Shown piece by piece: positions 18,341 through 26,340 of a stretch of 64,000 bases of DNA (position 1 is its first letter; each line of letters starts with the position of its first letter). A program made the position numbers and the translations under genes. The notes under the pieces were generated by a model. It had not been told where the DNA came from, made no database searches, and was given only the letters and a program-made list of their open reading frames with translations. The stretch is from the NCBI RefSeq assembly GCF_900105515.1, contig NZ_FNSY01000001.1, positions 2,418,001 through 2,482,000 on the forward strand, given 5' to 3'. The DNA is from Streptomyces sp. 2131.1. GTDB lineage: Bacteria > Actinomycetota > Actinomycetes > Streptomycetales > Streptomycetaceae.

Positions 18341-19054
18341 ATGAGCAAGCAGACCATTCTCGGACGCGTCACCCAGCTGGCGAAGGCCAACATCAACGCC
18401 CTGCTCGACCAGGCCGAGGACCCGCAGAAGATGCTGGACCAGCTCATCCGCGACTACACGGCCAACATCTCGGAGGCCGAGCAGGCGGTGGCCGCCACCA
18501 TCGGCAATCTGCGCCTGATGGAGCAGGACCACGTGGAGGACGTGGAGGCGGCGCGCGAGTGGGGCGGCAAGGCGCTCGCCGCCAGCCGCAAGGCCGACGA
18601 GCTGCGGGCGGGCGGATCGGGTCCGGAGGCGGACAAGTTCGACAACCTGGCCAAGGTCGCGCTCGGCCGCCAGCTCCAGTCGGAGAAGGAGGCCAGGACC
18701 GCCGAGCCGACGATCGCCGCGCAGACCGAGGTGGTCGACAAGCTCAGGACGGGCCTGGACCAGATGAAGGCCAAGCTGTCGGAGCTGAAGGCCAAGCGGG
18801 ACGAGCTGGTGGCGCGGGCCACGTCGGCGCAGGCGCAGAACCGGATGATGGACGCGGTGAAGAACATCGACGTCCTGGACCCGACCAGCGAGCTGAGCCG
18901 GTTCGAGGACAAGGTGCGGCGCGAGGAGGCGCGGGCCCTGGGCAAGCAGGAGCTGGCCGCCTCCTCGCTGGACGCGCAGTTCGAGCAGCTGGACGCGCTG
19001 GGCGACAGTGCCGAGGTGGAGGCCCGGCTCGCCGCCCTGAAGACGACCAAGTAG
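18341..19054 (+). CDS. PspA/IM30 (Vipp1) family membrane-stress protein
   Basis: 237 residues, the usual length. It starts MSKQTILGRVTQLAKANINA, the amphipathic helix 0 that binds stressed membranes, followed by ALLDQAEDPQKMLDQLIRDY and a continuous Ala/Glu/Lys/Arg-rich coiled coil (about 30-220), the ESCRT-III-like fold. GGAGAGG precedes the ATG. It follows the TPM protein on the same strand. The family builds helical rods or rings that support the cytoplasmic membrane during envelope stress. Which Streptomyces pspA paralogue this is cannot be told. Confidence 0.93.
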   Translation: MSKQTILGRVTQLAKANINALLDQAEDPQKMLDQLIRDYTANISEAEQAVAATIGNLRLMEQDHVEDVEAAREWGGKALAASRKADELRAGGSGPEADKFDNLAKVALGRQLQSEKEARTAEPTIAAQTEVVDKLRTGLDQMKAKLSELKAKRDELVARATSAQAQNRMMDAVKNIDVLDPTSELSRFEDKVRREEARALGKQELAASSLDAQFEQLDALGDSAEVEARLAALKTTK

Positions 19055-19103
19055 GCCCCGGCCGCCCGGCCCGCTCCCGCCTCCCAGCTCGCTCCCGCCG
19101 GGC

Positions 19104-21701
19104 TCAGAACATGCTGAGCAGTTCCTCCACCGAGCGCTCGGCGGCCGGCCGGCCGTCGGGCAGCGCCAGCTCGAACCAGACGGTCTTGCCGCGCGGCGTC
19201 CGCCTCGCCCCCCAGGCCGCGCTGAGCAGCCCGACCAGCTGGAGGCCGCGGCCGCCCTCGTCCGTGTCCCGGGCGCGCCGGCGCCGCGGCTGGACGAGAC
19301 CGGCGTCCCAGACCTCGCAGACCAGGGTGCGGTCGCGCAGCAGCCGGAGCCGGATCTCGCCCTCGCCGTAGCGCAGGGCGTTGGTGACCAGCTCGCTGAC
19401 CAGGAGTTCGGTGGTGTCGACCAGGTCGTCCAGGCCCCAGGCGGTCAGCTGGTCGCGGGCCAGTTCGCGGGCGCGGCCGACCGAGCGGGGTTCGCGGGGC
19501 AGCCGCCAGTCGCCGACGGCCTCCGTGGGCAGCCCCTGGATACGGGCCATCAGGAGCGCGATGTCGTCCTCGCCGTGCCGGGTGTGCAGCGAGCCGAGGA
19601 CCCGGTCGCAGACGTCCTCCAGCGGGCGGTCCGGTTCGACGAGGGCGCCGCGGAGCGCCGCCAGGCCCTCGTCCAGCGGATGGTCGCGCGATTCGACGAG
19701 CCCGTCGGTGTAGAGGGCGAGGAGGGCGCCCTCCTTCAGCTCGACCTCGACCTCCTCGAAGGGTTCGCCGCCGACGCCGAGCGGCATGCCCGGCGGCACG
19801 TCGAGGAGGAGCGCGGCCTCGCCCGGCTCGACCACGACGGGCGGCAGATGGCCGGCGTTGGCGAAGGTGCAGCGCCGGGTGACCGGGTCGTAGACCGCGT
19901 AGACGCAGGTCGCGAGATACACCTCGGAGAGGTCCGCCTCGCGGGACTTGTGCGCGGCGCGGGCGGGCCATTGCGCTCCCCCGCCGCCGGACGCGGAGGC
20001 CGCGCCGGGGGTGCCGAGCCCGCGGGCGACCTCGTCGAGCGCGGAGAGCACCTCGGCGGGTTCCAGGTCGAGCAGGGCCAGCGTGCGCACGGCGGTGCGC
20101 AGTTCGCCCATGGCCACGGCGGCGCGCAGGCCGCGTCCCATCACGTCGCCGACGACGAGGGCGGTGCGGTGGCCGGGCAGCTCGATCACGTCGAACCAGT
20201 CGCCGCCGACCTCGTTGGCGGTGTTGCCCGGGAGGTAGCGACACGCGATGTCGAGCCCGGCGGCCTCCGGGTCGCCGGGGGGCAGCAGGCTGCGCTGGAG
20301 GATCAGGGCGCGTTCGTGCTCGCGGCGGTAGAGGCGGGCGTTGTCGATGCAGACGGCGGCTCGGGCGGCCAGCTCGGTGGCCAGCGCCCGGTCCCGGTCG
20401 TCGAACGGCTCGCTGCCCTTCGTACGGGAGAAGCGGACGAGGCCCACCACGGTGTCGTGGGCGACCATCGGCACGGCCAGCGTGGACTGCACGAAGCCCC
20501 GGTCGTCGCCCGGCACGTCCTCGACGCGGCCGGTGCGCAGGGCGACGGCGCTGGGCGACCCGAAGGGGTAGCGGTGGACGGCGCCGAGTTCGGGGGGTGC
20601 GGCGGTCCCGCCCGGGGGGCCGGAGTCGGAGGCGCCGGGGGCGGGGTGGGGCAGGGCGTCGGACACGGCGCTGGCGAAGGCGACGCGGCGCAGTTCGGCG
20701 GAGCCGCCGACCGCTTCCCGGGGCAGCGCGCTCCAGCTGCCGGGCGCCGCCTCCTCCCCGGTGAGCAGGGCCTGGTAGAGGTCGACGGAGGCCAGGTCGC
20801 AGAAGACCGGGACGGCCACGTCGAGGAGTTCGCGGGCGGTGGTCTCCAGGTCCAGGGAGTTGCCGATGCGGGCACTGGCCTCGTTGAGCAGGGCGAGGTT
20901 CCGGCGGGCGCTGGCCGCCTCGCGGGCGGCGGTGTGGCGCCGCGTCACGTCGGTGGCCAGTCCGGCGATGCCGATGGGGCGGCCCGATCCGCTGTGCACC
21001 CGGTAGAGGTTCATGGACCAGTGGCGGCGCTCGGTGTCGCCGGGGGCCGTGCCGACGAGCTGGAGGTCGGTGACGGAGCCGCCCGTCTCCAGGACCCGTT
21101 CGAGGGTGGCGGTCAGGCGGTCGGCCTCGGCGCCGGTGAGGTAGTCGTCGACGGTGCGGCCGCGGTGGTCGTCGGCCCGGCCGCCGAAGACGGTCGCGAA
21201 GCGCTCATTGGCACGGACGACGGTGAGGTCGGTGCCGAACAGGACGAAACCGAAGGGAGATTGGCCGAATATCGCCTGCGAGGCGGCGAGGTCCGTCTCG
21301 ATGCGGCGCAGGGCGCGGACGTCCACGACGATGCAGACCGCGGCGCGTTCGCCGGTGGCCGTCTCACTGGGCATCACATAGATCTCGGCGAGCCCGTGGG
21401 TGCCTTCCTCGCCGGGCATCCGGAAGGGGACGAGCCCCGTCCACTCCTTGCCGTCGAGCACCTCGCCGACCCTGCGGTGGCCCTCGCGGCGGACCTCGCC
21501 CGGCAGGAACGCCTCGACCGGGTCCTTGCCCACGGCCTCGTGCGCGGCCACGCCGAAGAGACCGGCGGCCCGGCGGCTCCACTGCTCGATCAGCCCGTCG
21601 GGCCCGATCGAGAAGGAGGCGACTCTGATGTAGTCGTAGATCGAGCCGGGCGGACTGCTCTGCCACACGACGTCGCCCGCTGTCCCAGGTATTTCGCTCA
21701 C
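19104..21701 (-). CDS. PAS-GAF-PP2C (SpoIIE) phosphatase with C-terminal HATPase domain
   Basis: 865 residues from a GTG with GGAGGGG upstream. PAS-type sensor modules occupy about residues 20-250 (FSIGPDGLIEQWSRRAAGLF, FVLFGTDLTVVRANERFATV). A GAF domain spans about 265-445. The SpoIIE/PP2C Ser/Thr phosphatase (about 460-690) starts LQRSLLPPGDPEAAGLDIAC and keeps metal ligands in GGDWFDVIEL and VVGDVMGRG. A histidine-kinase-like ATPase (about 730-865) has the N-box SELVTNALRYGEG and a glycine lid. The protein should switch an anti-sigma/anti-anti-sigma module by dephosphorylation, and could also bind or phosphorylate its partner through the ATPase domain. It lies next to a stand-alone ATPase of the same kind (21863-22282). 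Confidence 0.93.
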   Translation of the reverse strand: MSEIPGTAGDVVWQSSPPGSIYDYIRVASFSIGPDGLIEQWSRRAAGLFGVAAHEAVGKDPVEAFLPGEVRREGHRRVGEVLDGKEWTGLVPFRMPGEEGTHGLAEIYVMPSETATGERAAVCIVVDVRALRRIETDLAASQAIFGQSPFGFVLFGTDLTVVRANERFATVFGGRADDHRGRTVDDYLTGAEADRLTATLERVLETGGSVTDLQLVGTAPGDTERRHWSMNLYRVHSGSGRPIGIAGLATDVTRRHTAAREAASARRNLALLNEASARIGNSLDLETTARELLDVAVPVFCDLASVDLYQALLTGEEAAPGSWSALPREAVGGSAELRRVAFASAVSDALPHPAPGASDSGPPGGTAAPPELGAVHRYPFGSPSAVALRTGRVEDVPGDDRGFVQSTLAVPMVAHDTVVGLVRFSRTKGSEPFDDRDRALATELAARAAVCIDNARLYRREHERALILQRSLLPPGDPEAAGLDIACRYLPGNTANEVGGDWFDVIELPGHRTALVVGDVMGRGLRAAVAMGELRTAVRTLALLDLEPAEVLSALDEVARGLGTPGAASASGGGGAQWPARAAHKSREADLSEVYLATCVYAVYDPVTRRCTFANAGHLPPVVVEPGEAALLLDVPPGMPLGVGGEPFEEVEVELKEGALLALYTDGLVESRDHPLDEGLAALRGALVEPDRPLEDVCDRVLGSLHTRHGEDDIALLMARIQGLPTEAVGDWRLPREPRSVGRARELARDQLTAWGLDDLVDTTELLVSELVTNALRYGEGEIRLRLLRDRTLVCEVWDAGLVQPRRRRARDTDEGGRGLQLVGLLSAAWGARRTPRGKTVWFELALPDGRPAAERSVEELLSMF

Positions 21702-21862
21702 GCGACCGTCCCCTCCAGCTCACACACCGGACCGGTCATGCCCGCAGTATTCAGCACTACGGCCCCGTCCGGCACGGCGTTCACGATCACAGCACGGTCT
21801 CAGTCCCTTTCAGCCAGGTTCTTTCCCGACCTCCGGTGATCGCTGTGCGTCCCACTTCACTC

Positions 21863-22282
21863 CTAACCAGGCAGAGCCAGCTCGAACCACACCGTCTTGC
21901 CGCTCTTTCCCCGTCTGGTCCCCCAGCGGCGGGCCGCGCAGGCGACGAGCTGGAGTCCTCTGCCGCTCTCGTCCTCGGGTCCCGCCGTGCGTTCGGTGGG
22001 CGCATCCGGAACCGGATCGGAGACCTCCACCAGCAGTCCGGGGCGGGCGGAGGAGTGGTCGCCGTCGGGGCGGGGGCGCAGCAGCCGCACTCCGATGGGG
22101 CCCGGTGTGTAGCGCATGGAGTTGGTGACCAGCTCGCTGACCAGCAGAACGGCCTCGTCGCCGACGGCCGAGTCGAGCCCCCAGTCGCGCAACGCGTCGT
22201 GGACGGCGTGCCGGGCGGTGCGCACGGCACCGGGGACAGCCGGGAAGCTCCACTCGGCGCGGTCGCCTTCGGTATCGGTCAC
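21863..22282 (-). CDS. Stand-alone HATPase_c (anti-sigma/RsbW-like) protein
   Basis: 139 residues from a GTG at 22282, 7 nt after GGGAG; a TTG at 22297 would overlap that site. It has only the GHKL ATPase fold: N-box VSELVTNSMRYTPG, an acidic-to-Gly segment (ESGRGLQLVACAARRWG) and closing strand GKTVWFELALP. It is close in sequence to the C-terminal domain of the phosphatase at 19104-21701 (both end TVWFELALP). Such proteins in Streptomyces act as anti-sigma factors or serine kinases of anti-anti-sigma factors. No sigma-factor gene is adjacent, so the partner is unknown. Confidence 0.88.
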   Translation of the reverse strand: MTDTEGDRAEWSFPAVPGAVRTARHAVHDALRDWGLDSAVGDEAVLLVSELVTNSMRYTPGPIGVRLLRPRPDGDHSSARPGLLVEVSDPVPDAPTERTAGPEDESGRGLQLVACAARRWGTRRGKSGKTVWFELALPG

Positions 22283-22515
22283 GCCGATCACTCCCAAGAG
22301 CCGGCAAGGCTGACGTCCTGCGTACGGGGACCAAAAAGCACATACCCGATATTCAGGTCAAAATACCGCCGTGCTCGGCACGCGGGGCGTACGGGTGTAC
22401 GGCCGCGCGTACGTACGGGTGCCCGGGAAGCGGGGGCGCACACACCCGGCACCGCGCGCCGCACCACGATCACTCCGACCCGAGAGGGTGCGCCTCACCC
22501 CGGCCTGGCCGCCCG

Positions 22516-23445
22516 TCAGACGAGGTCGCCCGCGTCCTTGAGGTCGTCGAAGAGCTGCTGGTCGACGGGCGGCACCCGGTCCCGGTCGGCGTACGAGAAC
22601 CACGCCACGTCCTCGATCTCGCTGCTGGCCTTCAGCTCGCCGGTGAACTCGGCGGTGTAGCAGGCCATCCGGACGACCGCGCCGTCCGGGAGGCCGGGCC
22701 CACCGGCCTCGTAGGTCCCGGCGTGCGCGACGGTCTCCGGGTCGATGCGGACCGTCAGCTCCTCCCGGATCTCGCGCACAAGGGTTTCGAGGTCGCTCTC
22801 GGCGCCCTCCCGCTTGCCGCCCGGGATGTAGAAGACGTCCTTGCCGCGCGGGCGCGCGCACAGGATGCGGCCGCCCTCGATGCGCACCCAGGCCACCGTG
22901 TCGATCAGCACCGGCTCCGGCCCGCCCTCCAGTTCACCGATCGCCTCGGCCAGCCACTTCTTCTCCTCGGTGCCGGTGGCGCGGGCGATGCGCAGCATGC
23001 CCTGCCGGAAGAGACTCGGCGCCCGCTCGGCCCGCACCGGTTCGCCGTCCCGGTAGAAGAAGCTCGCCGGGACGTCGAGGAACGCCTGCCTGCGGCGCAG
23101 CACGGCCGCCTGCCCGGCGCGGTCCGGGAGGTGGTGGAGGAACGCGAGCAGCGTGAAGAAGCGCTGCCCGTCGGTGATTTCGGCCTCCTTGGGGTGCCCG
23201 AGCCGGGCGTTGAGCTCGTCGCGCCCCGCCTCGGTGAGGGACAGGACCCGGCGGGGCGCGGCCCCCGTGCCGGGCTCGGTGCGCTGTTCCACGAGGCCCG
23301 CCTTCACCAGCCGGGAAATGGCCGGATAGAGCGCCCCGTCGCTGACCGGGCGGATGTGGCCGCTGAGGGCCTGGATGCGGGCCTTCAACTCGTATCCGTG
23401 CAGGGGCTCCTCGTGGAGGAATCCCAGAATCGACAATTCCAGCAC
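22516..23445 (-). CDS. PadR-type regulator fused to a Nudix hydrolase domain
   Basis: 309 residues from a GTG at 23445 with AAGGAG 9 nt upstream; PadR proteins normally start exactly at this LELSILGFL motif. Residues 1-90 are a PadR winged helix (HGYELKARIQ, GALYPAISRLVKAGLVEQR). Residues 90-170 are the helical dimerisation part common in Streptomyces PadR proteins. Residues 178-309 form a full Nudix domain: IDTVAWVRIEGGRILCARP, then a Nudix box from Gly210 with Glu216 and REIREEL at 224-230 (Thr replaces the second Gly). The reading frame is continuous across the junction. It is divergent from a MATE exporter over a 41-bp palindrome, so the Nudix domain may sense a nucleotide-like ligand. 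That role is inferred. Confidence 0.88.
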   Translation of the reverse strand: MLELSILGFLHEEPLHGYELKARIQALSGHIRPVSDGALYPAISRLVKAGLVEQRTEPGTGAAPRRVLSLTEAGRDELNARLGHPKEAEITDGQRFFTLLAFLHHLPDRAGQAAVLRRRQAFLDVPASFFYRDGEPVRAERAPSLFRQGMLRIARATGTEEKKWLAEAIGELEGGPEPVLIDTVAWVRIEGGRILCARPRGKDVFYIPGGKREGAESDLETLVREIREELTVRIDPETVAHAGTYEAGGPGLPDGAVVRMACYTAEFTGELKASSEIEDVAWFSYADRDRVPPVDQQLFDDLKDAGDLV

Positions 23446-23504
23446 GCGCCGAAGCTCCTTACCGCGTCCGTCGTCTGCTTGCCCGCTCGCCGCCCGCATG
23501 TTAT

Positions 23505-23545
23505 CTCTTTCCGCTGTACCTCGAATCGAGGTACAGCGGAAAGAG
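23505..23545. promoter_or_regulatory. 41-bp perfect palindrome, PadR operator candidate
   Basis: Two 20-bp arms (23505-23524 and 23526-23545, left arm CTCTTTCCGCTGTACCTCGA) around a single central A with no mismatch. It lies 9 bp before the MATE start (23555) and 59 bp before the PadR-Nudix start (23445), where it could control both. A dimer or dimer-pair of the neighbouring regulator is the obvious binder. Confidence 0.8.
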
Positions 23546-23554
23546 GGGGTGTTC

Positions 23555-24925
23555 ATGGAGGCGGCCGAACACCGGCGCACGCTGGTGGCACTCGCGTATC
23601 CGGTCTACTTCGAGCTGCTGGCGGGGGTCACGGCCGGGATCATCAACATGGTCTGGGTGGCCCGGCTCGGCGGGGCGGCGGTCGCCGCGGTGGCCGCCGC
23701 CACCAACGTCGAGAACCTGCTGCTCGGGGTGGTACTGGTGGCCGGCTCGGGTACGACGGTGCTCGTCGCGCGGGCCGGGGGCGCGGGCGATCCGGCGGCG
23801 CTGCGCTCGGCGGTACGCGGCGGCTGGGCGCTGTGGGCCGTGGTCACCCCCGTGGTCGCCGTCGGCGGCTACCTCTGCCGCGCCCCGCTGGCGCGGCTCG
23901 TCCTCGGGACCGGCGAGGGCGGCGCAGCGGCCCTGGCCACCGGCTACTTCGCCATCGCACTGCCGGGCATCGCGGTGTTCTTCGCGGCCAACGTCGTCGA
24001 CGGCATCCTGAAGGGCACGGGCGACACCCGCACCCCGATGAGGCTCGCGGTCCTCGCGAACGGGCTGATCCTGGGTCTGGACCCGCTGCTCATCCTGGGG
24101 TTCGGGCTCGGGGTGCGCGGCGCGGCGATCGCCACGGTGCTGGGCCGGGCGGCCGCGCTCGCCTGCGGTCTCGTGGCGCTGCGCCGCAACGGCGTGCTGC
24201 GGCGGGCGGCGTCGGCGGAGCCCGGCCGCGGCCTGGGCGCCGACGCGCGCCGGACCGCCGCCACCGGCCTGCCCATGTCGGCCGATTTCGTGGCACGGAT
24301 GACGGGGGCGCTCGCGCTCGTCGCGGTCGTCGCACGCATCGGGGTGGACGAGGTCGCCGCGTACGGGATCGCGACGAAGGCGATGTACGTCGCGACGATG
24401 GCCTTCTACGCGGTGCGCCAGGCCGCCGCCATCCGCACCGCCCATCTGCTCGGCACCGGACACGACGCGCGGCCGGCCATCGGACGGCAGGCCCTGCTGG
24501 TGGCGGCGGCGCTCGGGCTCACCGCCACGTCCGCGCTCCTCACCGCCGCGCCCTGGATCATGCGGGCGTTCGGCAGCGAGGGAGCGGTGGCGGGGGCCGG
24601 GGCGCTCTATCTGCGCTGCGTGGGCCCGTATCTGCTGCTCCTGGCCTGCTTCATCGCGCTGGGCGGCGTCTTCGAGGGCAGCGGCGCAAGCCCGGCCCTC
24701 GCCCGCATCACCGCCTGCGGGGTCCTCGTGCAACTCGCGCTGGCGTACGCCCTGTCCGGGTGGGGCCTGCCGGGCGTCTGCCTGGCCATGGGGCTCTCGA
24801 TGGCACTGCAGTGCGCCGCCGTCGCCGTCCTGTACCGGCGCACGGCGCACCCGGGACGGGCCCCCGCCCCTATGCCCGACGCCCCCTCGACGCAGACCGG
24901 CGCCGGTGGCGCACCGGCGCATTAG
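23555..24925 (+). CDS. MATE-family efflux transporter
   Basis: 456 residues with about 12 predicted membrane helices in two halves, as in MATE proteins. The first half has PVYFELLAGVTAGIINMVWV and NVVDGILKGTGDTRTPMRLA, the second repeats FIALGGVFEGSGASPALARI; both contain the conserved GxxxGxGDT/GSG-type motif. The family exports drugs or metabolites using Na+ or H+. The ATG at 23555 follows GAGGGGG. It is divergent from the PadR-Nudix regulator and shares its 41-bp palindrome, so repression relieved by a toxic or metabolic ligand is expected. Confidence 0.93.
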   Translation: MEAAEHRRTLVALAYPVYFELLAGVTAGIINMVWVARLGGAAVAAVAAATNVENLLLGVVLVAGSGTTVLVARAGGAGDPAALRSAVRGGWALWAVVTPVVAVGGYLCRAPLARLVLGTGEGGAAALATGYFAIALPGIAVFFAANVVDGILKGTGDTRTPMRLAVLANGLILGLDPLLILGFGLGVRGAAIATVLGRAAALACGLVALRRNGVLRRAASAEPGRGLGADARRTAATGLPMSADFVARMTGALALVAVVARIGVDEVAAYGIATKAMYVATMAFYAVRQAAAIRTAHLLGTGHDARPAIGRQALLVAAALGLTATSALLTAAPWIMRAFGSEGAVAGAGALYLRCVGPYLLLLACFIALGGVFEGSGASPALARITACGVLVQLALAYALSGWGLPGVCLAMGLSMALQCAAVAVLYRRTAHPGRAPAPMPDAPSTQTGAGGAPAH

Positions 24926-24943
24926 CCCCGTGCGCCGCTCCCG

Positions 24944-25129
24944 CTACGGGCGGGCGGTCTGCTCGATGCGCTCCACCCAGTACAGCTGCTTGTGCCCCCG
25001 GTCCTGCAGCTTGTCGGCGGCCCGCTGGGCCTCGCCCTGCGTGGCGTACCTGCCCACGCGGTAGCGGTTGCCGTTGTCGTCCTGCCGTATCACCAGCCAG
25101 GAAAGCGCGGCACCGCTGTCGCTGCTCAT
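24944..25129 (-). CDS. Short SPOR-domain-like protein
   Basis: 61 residues starting MSSDSGAALSWLVIRQDDNG, with GGGAG 8 nt before the ATG; a longer start at 25174 has no site. The pattern (WLVIRQDDNGNRYRVGRYATQGEA, then AADKLQDRGHKQLYWVERI) matches the beta-alpha-beta repeat of SPOR domains, which bind denuded peptidoglycan. No signal peptide or membrane helix is present, so here it may be cytoplasmic and its role is unclear. It is convergent with the MATE gene (18 bp apart) and downstream of the GntR gene beyond a terminator. Confidence 0.78.
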   Translation of the reverse strand: MSSDSGAALSWLVIRQDDNGNRYRVGRYATQGEAQRAADKLQDRGHKQLYWVERIEQTARP

Positions 25130-25290
25130 CGCGTTTCTCCCGAGCATCGCGCCCCTCCCCTGAACGACGTGCACGCTTCTAAGGAACTCCAGGAAACCCC
25201 AGTCCGCATATGCCTGAGCCTACGCCTGACCTTCACGCAACGGATGCGGATTTACACAAAGAGGTACCGATCCGGCCAGGAACGGACCAA

Positions 25291-25330
25291 CGCCCTGGGG
25301 GCGCATTCATCCGAATGCGCCCCCAGGGCG
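25291..25330 (-). terminator. Terminator of the GntR gene
   Basis: A perfect 18-bp stem (CGCCCTGGGGGCGCATTC and complement) with a 4-nt loop, 55 bp beyond the stop at 25386 and upstream of the SPOR gene. It could work in either direction. Confidence 0.88.
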
Positions 25331-25385
25331 TGGCAAGGGTTCCGCCGGCACCGCGCTTCTCGGACGGGCGCCCGGCCCGTCGCGG

Positions 25386-26138
25386 TCACCTCACCGGCAG
25401 CCGGTAGCCGACCCGGTAGCGGTCGGCGGGCACCACCACGTCGGCGGTCTCGACGGGCCGCCCCGAGGCGCAGAAGGTCCGCTCGATCACCATGACCACG
25501 TGGCCCGGCACCCCTCCGAGCGCCAGGAGCTCCTCCGCCAGCCCCGGGCGCGCGCCGACCTGCTCGGCCACGTTGTCCACGACCACGTCGATCGCGGCCA
25601 TCCGCTCGACCACCCCGCAGCCGCCCAGCGGGCCCTCCTCCGGCAGCATCACCGGCGTGCGCCCCGTGATCGCGAGGGGCTCCCAGGAGGTGGAGAGCAT
25701 CACCGGCTCCCCCGCCTCCCGGAACACGTAGTGCGTACGCATCACGCGGTCGCCCGGTTCGATCCCGAGCCGGGCGGCGATCTCCTCGCTCGCGTCCTCC
25801 TGCTCGCTGCGCGACTCCCAGGTGCCGCGCGCGCCGTCCGCCGCCTGCTCCTGGCGAAACGGTCCGGCACCCGCCTCGGGCCGGAAGCCGGAGCGCTCGA
25901 TCATGCGGGGGACCGGCCGCTCGCGCACATACGTACCGGAGCCGGAGCGGCCCTCGACCAGGCCCTCGGCCATGAGGACCTTGCGCGCCTCCAGCGCGAC
26001 GGTGTCCGAGACCCCGTACTCCTCGCGGATGCGCGCCTGCGAGGGCAGGCGCGTATGCGGCGGCAGCAAACCGTTGACGATCTTCTCTCTCAGATCGCTC
26101 GCCACGCGCAGATAGGCGGGCTGCTCACCGAAAGCCAC
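25386..26138 (-). CDS. GntR/HutC-family regulator with UTRA domain
   Basis: 250 residues from a GTG at 26138 with GGGGAG 7 nt upstream. The N-terminal winged helix (about 5-75) reads AYLRVASDLREKIVNGLLPP, then TRLPSQARIREEYGVSDTVA and SGSGTYVRERP. The C-terminal UTRA ligand domain (about 95-245) includes RVMRTHYVFREAGEPVMLST and DRYRVGYRLPVR. UTRA regulators usually bind small sugars, amino acids or phosphosugars. It is in the same subfamily as the chitin/GlcNAc regulator DasR but differs clearly in sequence. It is divergent from the chitinase gene, with several small palindromes between them. Confidence 0.92.
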   Translation of the reverse strand: MAFGEQPAYLRVASDLREKIVNGLLPPHTRLPSQARIREEYGVSDTVALEARKVLMAEGLVEGRSGSGTYVRERPVPRMIERSGFRPEAGAGPFRQEQAADGARGTWESRSEQEDASEEIAARLGIEPGDRVMRTHYVFREAGEPVMLSTSWEPLAITGRTPVMLPEEGPLGGCGVVERMAAIDVVVDNVAEQVGARPGLAEELLALGGVPGHVVMVIERTFCASGRPVETADVVVPADRYRVGYRLPVR

Positions 26139-26165
26139 AGGCCACTCCCCAAGAGGTTGACGGAC

Positions 26166-26229
26166 TGCGACAGCGTCGCAACCGTGGGTTCCGTATCGCA
26201 AGCGCAGGCCACAGTTTCACTCGAAGTGA
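26166..26229. promoter_or_regulatory. Two small palindromes between the GntR and chitinase genes
   Basis: TGCGAC-AGC-GTCGCA (26166-26180) lies 28 bp upstream of the GntR start, and TCACT-CGA-AGTGA (26217-26229) lies between it and the chitinase promoter. The 9-bp arms GCGCAGGCC (26202-26210) and GGCCTGCGC (26242-26250) enclose the second. These are candidate operators for the local GntR protein. Confidence 0.4.
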
Positions 26230-26302
26230 TGACATTGGGCGGGCCTGCGCATAGTCCGCCCGAGGTCGGCCGGAACACCTTTGAACCGCCTTTGCCAAAG
26301 TC

Positions 26303-26332
26303 TTGACCGCGTTTGGTACAGACCAATAACTT
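26303..26332 (+). promoter_or_regulatory. Chitinase promoter with DasR-like box
   Basis: TTGACC (26303-26308) and TAACTT (26327-26332) form an 18-bp-spaced promoter. Between them TTTGGTACAGACCAAT (26312-26327) matches the DasR responsive element core TGGTnnAGACCA. DasR would block transcription until GlcN/GlcNAc-phosphate appears (known for Streptomyces chitinases). The -10 box is only 8 nt from the ATG, so the mRNA is probably leaderless. Confidence 0.7.
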
Positions 26333-26340
26333 CTGGCCTC

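Noticed and set aside
25386..26138. Assigning this GntR protein as DasR itself
   Set aside because: Same subfamily and chitinase neighbour, but the sequence differs from DasR as I know it (start, linker and UTRA motifs).
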